DNA from: Dysgonomonas sp. 521 | Lineage (GTDB): Bacteria; Bacteroidota; Bacteroidia; Bacteroidales; Dysgonomonadaceae | DNA: 43,788 bases | Reading direction: 5' to 3' | Assembly: GCF_010501055.1 (NCBI RefSeq) | Contig: NZ_QVMO01000030.1 | Coordinates: 6,273 to 50,060 of the forward strand | Part shown: positions 7,992 to 17,617 of the stretch, in pieces | Position numbering within the stretch: the stretch's first letter is position 1 | Layout: every line of letters starts with the position of its first letter | Position numbers and translations under genes: made by a program | The notes under the pieces: generated by a model | Database searches by the model: none | What the model saw: the letters and a program-made list of their open reading frames with translations, nothing else | Told to the model about the DNA's origin: nothing

Positions 7992-10004
7992 TTACCATTT
8001 AATGCTTTCCATATCTTCTCTCATCCTATTTTTTATATGTGTATAGACTATAAACGAGAAGACCAACGACACTATCATTATACCTGCTGTATCTTTTTTT
8101 GTTTTACGGTCTATTGCCCGGTAGAAGTCAAAATAGCAAATGAATGTTCTCGCATAGAAATAGTAAAATACCGGAACCAAAGGCCAAATAATATAGGAAG
8201 CAATATTTAATGTCAGCATTATTTTTAAATTTTTGATGGTGGCCCGGTATATTTTTTTAGCTTCCTCGTATTCTATATTTTTTATTCTTATATCAAAAAG
8301 GTCGTCTCCCTTATCTTTGAGTACGCTTAATATTACTTGCAGCTTATCTTCTCCATAGCCATATTGCTGATGGTTTCTGACTATATCCTTGAGGTTGTCT
8401 ATGCTCATATTCTGCAGGCTAGCCACCAATTCAGGGTCGGCATTTAATGTAGATAGCTCAGGGACGGTGTTTACGTCAACGGTAGTTTGGTTTTCGTTTA
8501 TTACCTTTTTCTTCAATCCTAATATCTTACGGAAGAAGTTTCCGTAGGCTTCGGGGTTGAACAGAGCCGAGTCATTCATGGCTTTATAGGTCAGGAAAAC
8601 GCCGAGAGGGAATAATGCGAATGAGCTGAGCCACATTCCCTGCCATACTTCCCATACGCCATCGCGTGCCATTTTGTAACCTATATTGTCGATAATGTAG
8701 TAAACGATAAAAAGCAAAACTGATACCACCACCGGCATACCCAGTCCTCCCTTTCGTATGATGGCGCCTAATGGCGCGCCAATGAAAAAGAATATAAGGC
8801 AAGCGAATGATAATACAAATTTACGGTGCCATTCTATCTTATGCATCCGTATGTTTTTTTGCAGGTTTATCTTTTGTGTTGTCTCCATGATATTGAACCT
8901 GCTGCTTTCTGCATCATTGGCAGCTGTGCCGACATACCGGGACAATTCGTCTCTGCTATATGTTGACAACAGGGAGTCGAAATCTATTCTGATAGGAGGC
9001 TTTTCGGCTTTGGTCTGTTCGGGCTTAGGTTGTTCTTTATCCTTTTCCTGTGTTTGACCAGTTTTTTTATATGTATCGGAATTCCTGTATGTCAGATATG
9101 TAAATTTGCCTATAATCCTGCGGTCGTGTATATTGACACTGTCCAGGCGGGAATTGAGGGAGTCAATGGAATTGCCTAGTTGTACTATGTTTTTTGAAAT
9201 CTGTGTGCCTTCCAGATTGGACTCGTCCATCCTGTCAAAACCTGTATTGAACGGGATGATGATTTTTTTCTCTTTAAAGTTTTCCCTGCCATAGGGTACA
9301 AACTGGTTATTGCGGCGGGCATCGCTGAGCCCTGACTGGCGGAAGTTGGCAAAGCGCTGTCCTGAATAGAGGTTGAGAAGGAGGTAGCTTTTGTCGGATG
9401 AAACGTTCATCAGTGCAGAATCGCAGACAAATACGGACATATTGTCGAATCCTTCGGATGTGTCGTATATCATGACATCCTTTAGCATTCTGGTCTCCTT
9501 GTCCTTTTTCTTAACGTAAAGGTTATAATTTGTAATTCCGTTATAAAAAGATCCTTCAGGTATATCCAATTCGGGCGATTTTTGCCGTATGGATATCATC
9601 AGGGAGCGTAATTTAACCTGAATGCGGGGCATTGCCTCATTTTGGAAGAAAAAAGCTCCTATCGCTACACATGAGACAAATATAATGAGGGGCATCATGG
9701 TTTTTAACAGGGAAACTCCGGATGCTTTAATTGCTAATAATTCAAGGCGCTCGCCTAAGTTGCCGAAAGCCATAAGGGACGCTAAGAGCAAGGCGAGTGG
9801 CAAAGCCATAGGGATCAGGCTAAGCAGGGCATACAGGAATAGTTCTGCGAGGACAATGTTGTCTAATCCTTTGCCAACAAGGTCTTCTACAAATTTCCAG
9901 AGGAATTGCATCAATACGATGAACAGACATATTCCAAAAGTCATCATGAAGATGGGCAGGAATGTCTGAATGATAAATGTATATAACCTCTTAATTCTTA
10001 GCAT
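7992..10004 (-). CDS. LptF/LptG family permease (YjgP/YjgQ), LPS export
   Basis: The product (about 670 aa) has three N-terminal membrane segments (LYTFIIQTFLPIFMMTFGICLF, the stretch around LLSLIPMALPLALLLASLMAFG, and IIFVSCVAIGAFFFQ), then a large periplasmic domain, then three more near residues 400-500 (RKFVLSFACLIFFFIGAPLGAIIRKGGLG). This is the LptF/G layout, with the extended length seen in Bacteroidota, and the C-terminus carries an added pair of hydrophobic stretches. It would be part of the LptB2FG transporter that extracts lipopolysaccharide from the inner membrane. A longer frame begins at a TTG (10010), but the ATG at 10004 is preferred. It is first in the operon, with a -7 box 23 bases upstream. 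Confidence 0.9.
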   Translation of the reverse strand: MLRIKRLYTFIIQTFLPIFMMTFGICLFIVLMQFLWKFVEDLVGKGLDNIVLAELFLYALLSLIPMALPLALLLASLMAFGNLGERLELLAIKASGVSLLKTMMPLIIFVSCVAIGAFFFQNEAMPRIQVKLRSLMISIRQKSPELDIPEGSFYNGITNYNLYVKKKDKETRMLKDVMIYDTSEGFDNMSVFVCDSALMNVSSDKSYLLLNLYSGQRFANFRQSGLSDARRNNQFVPYGRENFKEKKIIIPFNTGFDRMDESNLEGTQISKNIVQLGNSIDSLNSRLDSVNIHDRRIIGKFTYLTYRNSDTYKKTGQTQEKDKEQPKPEQTKAEKPPIRIDFDSLLSTYSRDELSRYVGTAANDAESSRFNIMETTQKINLQKNIRMHKIEWHRKFVLSFACLIFFFIGAPLGAIIRKGGLGMPVVVSVLLFIVYYIIDNIGYKMARDGVWEVWQGMWLSSFALFPLGVFLTYKAMNDSALFNPEAYGNFFRKILGLKKKVINENQTTVDVNTVPELSTLNADPELVASLQNMSIDNLKDIVRNHQQYGYGEDKLQVILSVLKDKGDDLFDIRIKNIEYEEAKKIYRATIKNLKIMLTLNIASYIIWPLVPVFYYFYARTFICYFDFYRAIDRKTKKDTAGIMIVSLVFSFIVYTHIKNRMREDMESIKW

Positions 10005-10026
10005 TCGCAAATTACTAAATTGAGTA

Positions 10027-10034
10027 CAAAAGTA
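10027..10034 (-). promoter_or_regulatory. -7 box of the lptF/G-ribBA operon
   Basis: Minus-strand TACTTTTG fits TAnnTTTG and lies 23 bases before the ATG at 10004. A -33 TTTG is not evident. The rest of 10035-10191 shows nothing else. Confidence 0.55.
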
Positions 10035-10191
10035 GTAAAAAGAAGAATGTAAAAAATAATATTGAGGCGAAAGATGTCATTGTTAATTTTTATTAGGAAG
10101 TTAACCTTTGTATATGAGATGATTCCGATATTATTTATAACTATTTTTATTATTTTCTTTTCAGAATCTTGCTTAATCAAAAATAATCTTC

Positions 10192-10199
10192 TATTTTTG
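10192..10199 (+). promoter_or_regulatory. -7 box of the tRNA-Met gene
   Basis: TATTTTTG fits TAnnTTTG and ends 20 bases before the mature tRNA. A partial -33 (TTG) is seen at 10169-10171, 20 bases upstream. Confidence 0.55.
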
Positions 10200-10218
10200 C
10201 ACCCGCTAACATGATAAT

Positions 10219-10292
10219 GGCGGGATAGCTCAGATGGTTAGAGCGCATGATTCATAATCATGAGGTCCCGAGTTCAATTCTCGGTCCCGCTA
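10219..10292 (+). tRNA. tRNA-Met (CAT), elongator type
   Basis: All four stems fold by eye: acceptor GGCGGGA with TCCCGCT (one G-T pair at the top), D stem GCTC/GAGC, anticodon stem CATGA/TCATG around the loop TTCATAA with anticodon CAT, and T stem CCGAG/CTCGG. The discriminator is A and no CCA is encoded. The three G-C pairs typical of initiator tRNA are absent from the anticodon stem, so this is elongator Met; an Ile2 tRNA modified to lysidine is less likely but not excluded. Confidence 0.93.
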
Positions 10293-10302
10293 CTTGAAAA
10301 TG

Positions 10303-10339
10303 AGAGGCTTACAAGAAGTTGTAAGCCTCTTTTCTTTTA
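10303..10339 (+). terminator. Terminator of tRNA-Met
   Basis: AGAGGCTTACAA (10303-10314) pairs perfectly with TTGTAAGCCTCT (10319-10330), followed by TTTTCTTTT. The same hairpin type follows tRNA-Arg at the other end of the window. Confidence 0.9.
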
Positions 10340-10609
10340 TAGGTGAAATCATGGCTCAAGTGGATTTTTGGGCTCAGCGGATTTTTCGGGTCAACGGATT
10401 GCTTCTATGGATAATATTTTTGATTTCAACGAAAAACTTATCATTAGCCAACCATCTACATTCTTCGCAATAATAGATGGGAATAGTAGGATATATGATG
10501 GAGAACTATAATCGATAAGCTTTTTTAATTATAATGACGAGTAGAAAATAGGAAAATGTCAAGAACCAACTTTATAGAATGTTAAAGTTTTATTTTTAGG
10601 AGCTATTTA
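10340..10609. other. Intergenic region before the LacI gene, no gene seen
   Basis: No frame here looks coding. A stretch at 10354-10400 repeats a GGATTTTTnGGgtca-like phrase twice (GTGGATTTTTGGGCTCA and GCGGATTTTTCGGGTCA), which may be decayed repeat material. Otherwise I see nothing. Confidence 0.4.
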
Positions 10610-10640
10610 TTTGTTATTTATTAAAATAAAACTATATTTG
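10610..10640 (+). promoter_or_regulatory. Promoter of the LacI-type regulator
   Basis: TTTG (10610-10613), a 19-base spacer and TATATTTG (10633-10640) form a complete Bacteroidota promoter. The LacI operator palindrome starts six bases later, which is the arrangement of an autorepressed gene. Confidence 0.8.
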
Positions 10641-10645
10641 CATTG

Positions 10646-10659
10646 TTTAACCGGTTAAA
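10646..10659. promoter_or_regulatory. LacI-type operator 1
   Basis: TTTAACCGGTTAAA is a perfect 14-bp palindrome with the central CG typical of LacI/GalR operators. It overlaps the expected transcription start of the regulator gene and recurs at 11747; a one-base variant is at 11679. Confidence 0.85.
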
Positions 10660-10668
10660 GACGATTTT

Positions 10669-11667
10669 ATGCTAATTTCAATGAAAGACATTGCCGAAGC
10701 CCTAAATCTATCAAAGACGACCGTTTCCTGGATTCTTTCAGGAAAAGGAACCGAAAAAGGATTTAGCGAGGATACCATAAAATTGGTAACAGATTACGCA
10801 AGGAAAGTCAATTACCGGCCTAATTTACTAGCTCGCAGTTTGTCGCTCGGTACAACAAATACTATTGGCCTGATTGTACCATTTATCGGAGATACATTTT
10901 ATGCCCAGATAGCTCAGGCCATAGAGACCGAAGCCGGAAAGAGAAACTATTTACTGACCATCTGCAGCTCGGAAGGTAACAGTGCCCACGAAATAGACCT
11001 GATAAGAATACTACGCTCAAAACAGGTGGATGGATTAATCATTGCACCAACCAAGGATAGCATTGCTGAGATAAAAAAGCTAAAAAAAGACTCCTTCCCG
11101 TTTGTGCTGATTGACAGGTATTTTCCGACACTGGAGACCAACTACATAGTAGTTGACAATGAGGAAAGCAGTTTTTTGATAGTGACACATATGCTTAGGA
11201 AGAAATGCAGAAAAATTGCATTATTAACTTCCGACACCCATCTACTGGTAATGAATCTACGGATGAAAGGATATAAAACCGCCGTAGAAAAGGCAAATGC
11301 TGCCAATGATGAAGATCTGATACTTCAGATTCAGCGAGACGATTATACAAATGATACAATAAAACAACTAGATAAACTATTCAAAAAACATCCCGATGTG
11401 GATGGATTTTATTTTGCAACGCACTATCTGGCATTGGAGGCCATACGCTATTTTTTAGATAAAAGGATCGACTATAGAAACAAATTTATTCTGGCTTGCT
11501 TTCATGAAACTCAAGCCCTTGATATTTTAGCTCCTGAAATGCTCATCGCTCGTATGCCTATCGACGATATTGGACAGAGATCTATAGACATGCTATTGGA
11601 TAATATTAAACAGAGGACTTTGCCCCCCAAACACTTAATACTAAATAATAAACTAATAAATTTATAA
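10669..11667 (+). CDS. LacI/GalR family transcriptional regulator
   Basis: The product (332 aa) opens with the LacI helix-turn-helix: MKDIAEALNLSKTTVSWILSG, then the hinge helix region NYRPNLLARSL. From about residue 62 it has a periplasmic-binding-protein-like sugar domain (TNTIGLIVPFIGDTFYAQIAQ, DGLIIAP). It should bind the TTTAAYCGGTTAAA palindromes at its own promoter and upstream of the PUL, with a mono- or disaccharide as ligand. A second ATG four codons downstream could also serve as start. It replaces the hybrid two-component or sigma/anti-sigma regulators more usual for PULs. The ligand is not known. Confidence 0.93.
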   Translation: MLISMKDIAEALNLSKTTVSWILSGKGTEKGFSEDTIKLVTDYARKVNYRPNLLARSLSLGTTNTIGLIVPFIGDTFYAQIAQAIETEAGKRNYLLTICSSEGNSAHEIDLIRILRSKQVDGLIIAPTKDSIAEIKKLKKDSFPFVLIDRYFPTLETNYIVVDNEESSFLIVTHMLRKKCRKIALLTSDTHLLVMNLRMKGYKTAVEKANAANDEDLILQIQRDDYTNDTIKQLDKLFKKHPDVDGFYFATHYLALEAIRYFLDKRIDYRNKFILACFHETQALDILAPEMLIARMPIDDIGQRSIDMLLDNIKQRTLPPKHLILNNKLINL

Positions 11668-11678
11668 GCCCATCAAAG

Positions 11679-11692
11679 TTTAATCGGTTAAA
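11679..11692. promoter_or_regulatory. LacI-type operator 2 (one-base variant)
   Basis: TTTAATCGGTTAAA differs at one position from operators 1 and 3. It lies just after the regulator gene and 68 bases (start to start) before operator 3. A weak -7 (TATAGTTG, 11694-11701) follows it directly. Confidence 0.75.
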
Positions 11693-11746
11693 ATATAGTT
11701 GATGCCCAGCTATAAAAATCATTGCCTTAATCATTTTATTTCATTA

Positions 11747-11760
11747 TTTAACCGGTTAAA
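11747..11760. promoter_or_regulatory. LacI-type operator 3
   Basis: A perfect copy of TTTAACCGGTTAAA, 64 bases before the start of the first PUL gene. Together with operator 2 it brackets the likely PUL promoter, which I cannot place firmly because no perfect TAnnTTTG is present in 11668-11824. Confidence 0.85.
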
Positions 11761-11824
11761 TAAAAAAGTAAAAAAACGATGGTGCTACATATACTATAAT
11801 ATCTAATTACTAAAATGAAACAAG

Positions 11825-12865
11825 ATGAAAAAACACCTTATCTATTTTTTAATATGTCTGCCGATACTTTATGTATCCTGCGATGACAATAAGTCAGACG
11901 GACATGGAGAATTGGATTACGAGGAATTGTTCTCCTTGCGTACCGAGATACAGAACCGTCTTGACACGGCCATCGTCGGTATTGTTGATGGGACTTATCC
12001 TCAGGAAAGCTACAAATCTCTGGAAGAAGCTTTGGAAAACCTTAATGCAGGTATATCCAGAGCCAAGGCCGGAGATCTTATTCTACAATTTGAAGTCGAA
12101 AATTACGTACTTGCTGTTCAAAAAGCAATAAAACTTTTCGATGACGCACGGATATTTACTTTGCCGGTAGGCACACCAGCAGAGATATTTGTAAACGGTA
12201 TTGATTCGAAAGGATATATTGACTTTGGATCCTCAGCCGAATTCTGTGGAGGACCTTATTTTACAGTGGAAACCTGGGCCAAATATGATGAGGGGTATAT
12301 TGAATTTGCTTTCGGCTCATTTATATCAACATTTATCAGTCCTATTCCATACAAAGGATGGACACTACATTACTGGGGGGTGAGCAACTCCTTATTGCGC
12401 TTTAGCATAGGCACCGACGATTCTAATCCGGATCTGACCCTACCTACCATAAGCACCCCTGCTCCAACTAACTATGGCGAATGGTTCCATGTCGCAGCCG
12501 TTCATGATTCCGGCAGCAAGAAACTGTTGTTATATATCAACGGAGAACTAAAGTCGAGCACAAATCTGACCGCCAACATGGTAGTTAATAGTGCCGATGA
12601 TATGCGCATGTGGGCGTTTGTTGAGCCAAAAGACAAGAGTCGTTGTATAAGTGGTTATATGAAAAAATTCCGCATATGGAATGTTGCAAAATCGGAAAGT
12701 GATATTAAACAGTTGATGAATACCGATGTTGATGGAACAGAAAACGGACTATCCTGTGCATGGGATTTCACCGAAAAGCCGGAAAATGACGAAGCCATTC
12801 CTGACAAAACAGGAAGACATTCTGCCAAACTTGTAGGCATATACAAATGGAAAGCGCTGAATTAA
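11825..12865 (+). CDS. Lipoprotein with C-terminal LamG/concanavalin-like domain
   Basis: The product (346 aa) has a lipoprotein signal ending VSC at Cys19 followed by acidic residues (DDN), which favours surface export in Bacteroidota. Residues 30-115 are a helical DUF4972-like region. From about residue 125 a LamG/ConA-like beta-sandwich follows, with GYIDFGSSAEFCGGPYFTVE and later GEWFHVAAVHD and KKLLLYINGELKSS, the classic laminin-G pattern. It is the first gene of the PUL and probably a surface glycan-binding protein rather than an enzyme, because no catalytic residues of a glycosidase family can be recognised. It is placed ahead of SusC, not behind SusD. Confidence 0.8.
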   Translation: MKKHLIYFLICLPILYVSCDDNKSDGHGELDYEELFSLRTEIQNRLDTAIVGIVDGTYPQESYKSLEEALENLNAGISRAKAGDLILQFEVENYVLAVQKAIKLFDDARIFTLPVGTPAEIFVNGIDSKGYIDFGSSAEFCGGPYFTVETWAKYDEGYIEFAFGSFISTFISPIPYKGWTLHYWGVSNSLLRFSIGTDDSNPDLTLPTISTPAPTNYGEWFHVAAVHDSGSKKLLLYINGELKSSTNLTANMVVNSADDMRMWAFVEPKDKSRCISGYMKKFRIWNVAKSESDIKQLMNTDVDGTENGLSCAWDFTEKPENDEAIPDKTGRHSAKLVGIYKWKALN

Positions 12866-12936
12866 GACATGCTAATATAATACGATTCATACCATGAATA
12901 GGCTTCAGAGAAGCTGAACTTTATAACACTATTTTT

Positions 12937-15930
12937 ATGAGATTGTTAGTCAGAAATTTAACACACAGGCACGTATTACTTATTGCAATGATTCTACTTT
13001 CGATAGGTAATATAAATGCCCAAAGCAACGCATTTCTCTTAAAGGGGCGTGTGGTTGACAGTAATGATAGTACACTCCCAGGGGTAAATATTTCTATACA
13101 AGGAACCACAAAAGGAGTAGCTACTGATGCTGACGGAAACTTTGAGTTGGCTGTCAGTATGGGGCAAACGATAGTATGCACTTACATAGGATTTGAAACT
13201 CAAACGCTCCAGATCAAATCCAGAAATTTTCTGGAGATAAAAATGCATGAGAACGAGCTTCAACTTCAGGATGTTGTAGTATTAGGTTATGGTACCGTTT
13301 TGAAGAAAGACATGACCGGTTCGGCCCAGACCCTGTCGAGTAAAGATATATCCAAGGCCATGGCTGTGAATGTATCCGAAGCCCTCAATGGTCGTGTGAG
13401 CGGGGTTCTTGTCACCAAAGCTTCAAATCGTCCGGGGGCCGATATGAGCATCCAGATAAGGGGACAGAATTCTTTTAATTATTCCAACGAACCTCTCTAT
13501 GTAATCGACGGTGTTCCGTCCCAGTCGGGACTCCGCACATTGAATCCTGAGGATATAGAGTCTATTGATGTACTTAAAGATGCATCTTCGTGTGCCATCT
13601 ATGGTTCCAGAGGGTCAAACGGAGTTGTGATTGTTACCACAAAAGGAGCCACAAGAACCGAAGGTTTCAATATCGAATACAAAGGTAGCGTTGGCCTAAA
13701 GACTCCTACACACATGCCCGATATGCTTGGTAGCGAAGGTAACGGAATGGAGTATGTGAATTTCAGAATACAGCAATGGACAAACAAATTCGGACAGTCG
13801 TCCCTATCTACTCCGGCATTTCTCACCGATGATGAAAGAAGGCATATTAAGCACAGCGAATACTATGACTGGTTGAGAGAATTTGCAAAAGATGCGCTGA
13901 TCACCAATCATACAATAACAGCAACCGGAGGCTCAAAAAATACATCTTACACATTCGGATTGGGCTACATGCTTGATGAAGGGATTGCCGGATCGGAAAA
14001 ATTCTCACGCATAACATCTAATATTGGCATTGAACAAAGACTGGGAGATAAACTACGGATGGGTATGAATGCGTATATATCATTCAATACGATCAATCAC
14101 GGTAGTTCCGATGCCTTGCTCAATGCCTACCTCATCACTCCTATTGTAGGTCGCTTTAACCTTGATGGTTCCCCTACATTTTCTCACAGGCCGGGAGGAC
14201 GTGTCAATCCTTTCCTGCAAGATGAGAATACAAAAAATGAGAGTGACGGATGGGCTGTCAATACACTTGCTTTTCTTGAATACAAACCGATTAAAGATTT
14301 AGCACTGAAAACCCAGATAGCGATGCAATACGATGGCGCCACAAACGGTACATGGACAGGTACGGATACACAGGCGGGGCAAGGTGTAAAATTGCCAACT
14401 GCCTCACGCAGTGAAGGCACCAACCAGAACTGGGTTTGGGACAATACGATAACCTACGATAAGATTTTCGGAGGAAAGCACAGACTGAATGCGATAGGAC
14501 TCTTCAGTTTGCAGCAAGACACTCATAAATCTTCGGGTATGACCGGAGAAGGCATGCCTTACAACTCAGACTGGCACGCTATACACACTGCAGAGCAAAT
14601 AGTGAACGTTAACAGCAATTACTGGGAATCGGCTATGGTTTCGTTTATGGGACGCGTCAATTATGTGTTGATGGATAAATATATGTTCACCGCAACTGCT
14701 CGCTACGATGGTACCTCTCGCCTGGCAAAAGAAAATCGCTGGGGACTACTCCCCTCTGCTGCAATAGGCTGGCAAATGAAAAACGAAGATTTTCTGAAAG
14801 ATGTAGATTGGATAAGCGGACTAAAACTGCGTGCAAGCTGGGGTAAAACCGGAAATAACAGCGTAGGGCATGACGTAACGCTAACCCGTCTGAATATGAG
14901 TACATATTCGTTTGGTGCCTCTGGGGTTAAAGGATTTGGAGTAGGAGGTTCTCTTGGCAACAAAAATCTGAAATGGGAGATGACATCGGAATGGAATTAC
15001 GGGGTAGACTTCGGTTTCTTAAATGGACGGATAAATGGTGCCGTAGATGTATATTTCAGAAAGACAAAAGACCTCATTTTCCAGAAACAGGTAGCCAACG
15101 TCAATGGATATAGTAGTATATTGGAAAACATCGGAAGTACATCAAATAAAGGGGTGGAGTTTACGATCAATTCCCAGAATATAGTTACAAAAGATTTCTC
15201 GTGGACCACAAATCTGACCTTCTCCCTGAATAAAAATAAGATTGTCGATCTTGATGGGACAAAAACCGATGACCTGGCCAACAGACGTTTTATAGGGCAT
15301 CCTATAAATGTTTACTATGATGTGGAACAGGCAGGTATCTGGCAGGAGCATGAAAAGGAAGAAGCCGAGAAGTACAATTCTGCTCCAGGGTGGATAAAAA
15401 TTGTAGATCAGGACCAAAATGGTGTCATAGATGCCAACGACTATAAAATATTAGGAGCGCCAACGCCCGACTGGACGGCAGGTATGACCAATACATTCAC
15501 TTATAAGAACTGGGATATGTCTGTCTACATGTATTCCCGTGTAGGAGGCTTGTACAACGATGCTTTCACCTTCTACTTCCTTGGGCTGAATAATCAGGAC
15601 TGGAACAAACTTGATGTCTCTTATTGGACAGCAGAAAACGGAAACAATAAATATCCGGGGATAGGTCTTGAATCCCTTTGGACTCAGGTACTTTCCCAGA
15701 CAAAAGGCACATTCCTGAAAATACAGAATATCACATTAGGATATACATTTAGCGACAAGCTTCTGAGAAAATCCGGAATAAAAGGACTTCGCACTTATGT
15801 ATCGGTACAGAATCCGTTTACATTCAGTTCTTATCTCGGTTCCGATCCGGAAATTATTGGAGAAAATCTCAACACGCAATTGTCTCTGTATCCTATGACA
15901 TTCACATTTGGACTAAATGTTAAATTTTAA
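12937..15930 (+). CDS. SusC-like TonB-dependent outer-membrane transporter
   Basis: The product (997 aa) has a signal peptide ending around NINAQ and a carboxypeptidase-D-like beta-sandwich (LKGRVVDSNDSTLPGVNISI). A TonB-box-like stretch (QDVVVLGYG) and the plug follow, with the SusC signatures YVIDGVP, NPEDIESIDVLKDASS and AIYGSRGSNGVVIVTTK. A long beta-barrel ends with an aromatic-rich strand (FTFGLNVKF). It forms a lidded importer with the SusD protein 11 bases downstream and brings oligosaccharide to the periplasm. The substrate is not readable from the sequence; the GH38/GH92 neighbours suggest alpha-mannosides. Confidence 0.96.
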   Translation: MRLLVRNLTHRHVLLIAMILLSIGNINAQSNAFLLKGRVVDSNDSTLPGVNISIQGTTKGVATDADGNFELAVSMGQTIVCTYIGFETQTLQIKSRNFLEIKMHENELQLQDVVVLGYGTVLKKDMTGSAQTLSSKDISKAMAVNVSEALNGRVSGVLVTKASNRPGADMSIQIRGQNSFNYSNEPLYVIDGVPSQSGLRTLNPEDIESIDVLKDASSCAIYGSRGSNGVVIVTTKGATRTEGFNIEYKGSVGLKTPTHMPDMLGSEGNGMEYVNFRIQQWTNKFGQSSLSTPAFLTDDERRHIKHSEYYDWLREFAKDALITNHTITATGGSKNTSYTFGLGYMLDEGIAGSEKFSRITSNIGIEQRLGDKLRMGMNAYISFNTINHGSSDALLNAYLITPIVGRFNLDGSPTFSHRPGGRVNPFLQDENTKNESDGWAVNTLAFLEYKPIKDLALKTQIAMQYDGATNGTWTGTDTQAGQGVKLPTASRSEGTNQNWVWDNTITYDKIFGGKHRLNAIGLFSLQQDTHKSSGMTGEGMPYNSDWHAIHTAEQIVNVNSNYWESAMVSFMGRVNYVLMDKYMFTATARYDGTSRLAKENRWGLLPSAAIGWQMKNEDFLKDVDWISGLKLRASWGKTGNNSVGHDVTLTRLNMSTYSFGASGVKGFGVGGSLGNKNLKWEMTSEWNYGVDFGFLNGRINGAVDVYFRKTKDLIFQKQVANVNGYSSILENIGSTSNKGVEFTINSQNIVTKDFSWTTNLTFSLNKNKIVDLDGTKTDDLANRRFIGHPINVYYDVEQAGIWQEHEKEEAEKYNSAPGWIKIVDQDQNGVIDANDYKILGAPTPDWTAGMTNTFTYKNWDMSVYMYSRVGGLYNDAFTFYFLGLNNQDWNKLDVSYWTAENGNNKYPGIGLESLWTQVLSQTKGTFLKIQNITLGYTFSDKLLRKSGIKGLRTYVSVQNPFTFSSYLGSDPEIIGENLNTQLSLYPMTFTFGLNVKF

Positions 15931-15941
15931 TCTGGCTTATC

Positions 15942-17597
15942 ATGAACTTAATTAAAAAGAAAATAAGTATATGCGTCATGTTGATTATTGCCCTTGCTTT
16001 TTCCGGATGTAACGATTTTCTCGATATATATAATCCGTCGGCCAATACAATTGACTATTATGATACGAAAGAAGGACAGGAAAAACTTATCCTCGATCTC
16101 TATTCAAGATACAGAAGCGTTTTTGGAGAAGGCAACCTTCAATATTTTGGAACGGACATGTACATGGCTTGTGACGAGAGCCCTACATCTGCCCAATTTG
16201 ACGGGTATAACAAAGACCTGTCCGGATTATCCGGCGTTATTGGCGGTTATTGGAACCTACTATATAAAGTTGTACAAGAGTCGAATATTCTACTCAACCG
16301 TTGCACTCCCGAGATTGCAGGAGGCAATTACGACAGAATGATTGCAGAAGCCACATTCTTCCGAGTCATGGCATATTATTATTTGGTAGAAACATTCGGT
16401 CCAGTGCCATTATTAGTAGAAGAAAATACTGATGTGGAAAATGTCATAACAGAAGTAACCCGCGAAGACGAATCGGCAATTTACAGCTTTATGATAACCG
16501 AACTGGAGAACGTAAAAGGGAATCTTCCTAATGCTGCCAGCGAGGCCGGAAAATTATCTGATACGGCATTGCGTCATTTCTTAGGCAAGCTATATCTTAC
16601 CCGGAGTTATCGCGATTACACAGTTTCTGATGATCTGACCAATGCGATATCCAATTTTGAATCAGTAATATCATCCGATCATCATAGGCTATTGCCTCGC
16701 TTTGCTGATGTTTTCAGCGAAGACAATCAGAATAACGATGAGATTATCTGGGCTATTCAGTATGGCAATGATAAGAATTATAACGGAGGAGGTAATCCGC
16801 AGCACTCCCAGTTCGGATTCAATCTCACAGCATTGTATCCGGGTCTGTTTACCCTTAATCAGAAAGAATATTCAGCCATGCAGCGGTATTACTGGGTAAA
16901 CCCTATAGTACACGAATGGTATAGGAATCCGGATATCGACACTCGCTATGATGTTACCTTCAAAAGAGAGTTCTACATCAATGACCCATCTCACGAGAAC
17001 TATGGCAAACCAGGCATCTATATGCCATTATGGAACGATACTTCGAATGACGATAAAGGATCAACATATTACTATCCTTTCAAGAAAAGTGATGGCACAT
17101 ACAACTGGTATCCTGCATTCGGAGCAATGGGCTGGAGTACCGACTGTATGCCTATGTGCCAGAAATTTAAGGAAACAAGAATAGACTGGGGTGGAAAAGG
17201 AACACGCGAAGATGTAGTCTTCCGTATGGCAGACACATATCTGTTGTGTGCCGAAGCATATCTGAAAAACGGAAAAAGTGGTGAAGCTCTGGAAAAGGTG
17301 AATCAGATTATAAAAAGAGCAGCAGGAACAGACGAAAATTATGAAATAATGAAGATTCAGTCTGCATCGGCACTCACACTTGATCGCCTTCTGGAAGAAA
17401 GGGGATGCGAATTGTTCGGAGAGCACGACAGATGGTTCGACCTGAAACGGACCGGCACGCTGCTTACTCGTGCAAAACTAAATCCGTTGGTGATTCGCTA
17501 TGACAATCTTTCCGATATACACTTGGTTCGCCCTATTCCTTACGATGAAAGGATAAAACTGAAAGGTCTCGACCAAAATAAAGGATATAACAACTAG
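15942..17597 (+). CDS. SusD/RagB-like surface glycan-binding lipoprotein
   Basis: The product (551 aa) has a lipoprotein signal with Cys23 (FSGC), then the SusD opening NDFLDIYNPSANT. The tetratricopeptide-like helical body is followed by the C-terminal RagB/SusD segment (FRMADTYLLCAEAYLKNG; LLEERGCELFGEHDRWFDLKRTG; LVRPIPYDER). It caps the SusC partner on the cell surface. Spacing (11 bases from susC, 20 to the next gene) places it inside one operon. Confidence 0.96.
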   Translation: MNLIKKKISICVMLIIALAFSGCNDFLDIYNPSANTIDYYDTKEGQEKLILDLYSRYRSVFGEGNLQYFGTDMYMACDESPTSAQFDGYNKDLSGLSGVIGGYWNLLYKVVQESNILLNRCTPEIAGGNYDRMIAEATFFRVMAYYYLVETFGPVPLLVEENTDVENVITEVTREDESAIYSFMITELENVKGNLPNAASEAGKLSDTALRHFLGKLYLTRSYRDYTVSDDLTNAISNFESVISSDHHRLLPRFADVFSEDNQNNDEIIWAIQYGNDKNYNGGGNPQHSQFGFNLTALYPGLFTLNQKEYSAMQRYYWVNPIVHEWYRNPDIDTRYDVTFKREFYINDPSHENYGKPGIYMPLWNDTSNDDKGSTYYYPFKKSDGTYNWYPAFGAMGWSTDCMPMCQKFKETRIDWGGKGTREDVVFRMADTYLLCAEAYLKNGKSGEALEKVNQIIKRAAGTDENYEIMKIQSASALTLDRLLEERGCELFGEHDRWFDLKRTGTLLTRAKLNPLVIRYDNLSDIHLVRPIPYDERIKLKGLDQNKGYNN

Positions 17598-17617
17598 AAA
17601 CTTTAAAAAAGTATATT

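Noticed and set aside
9998..10180. Minus-strand frame of 60 codons upstream of the LptF/G gene
   Set aside because: It overlaps the operon promoter and the lptF/G start and is just AT-rich sequence giving I, N and K codons.
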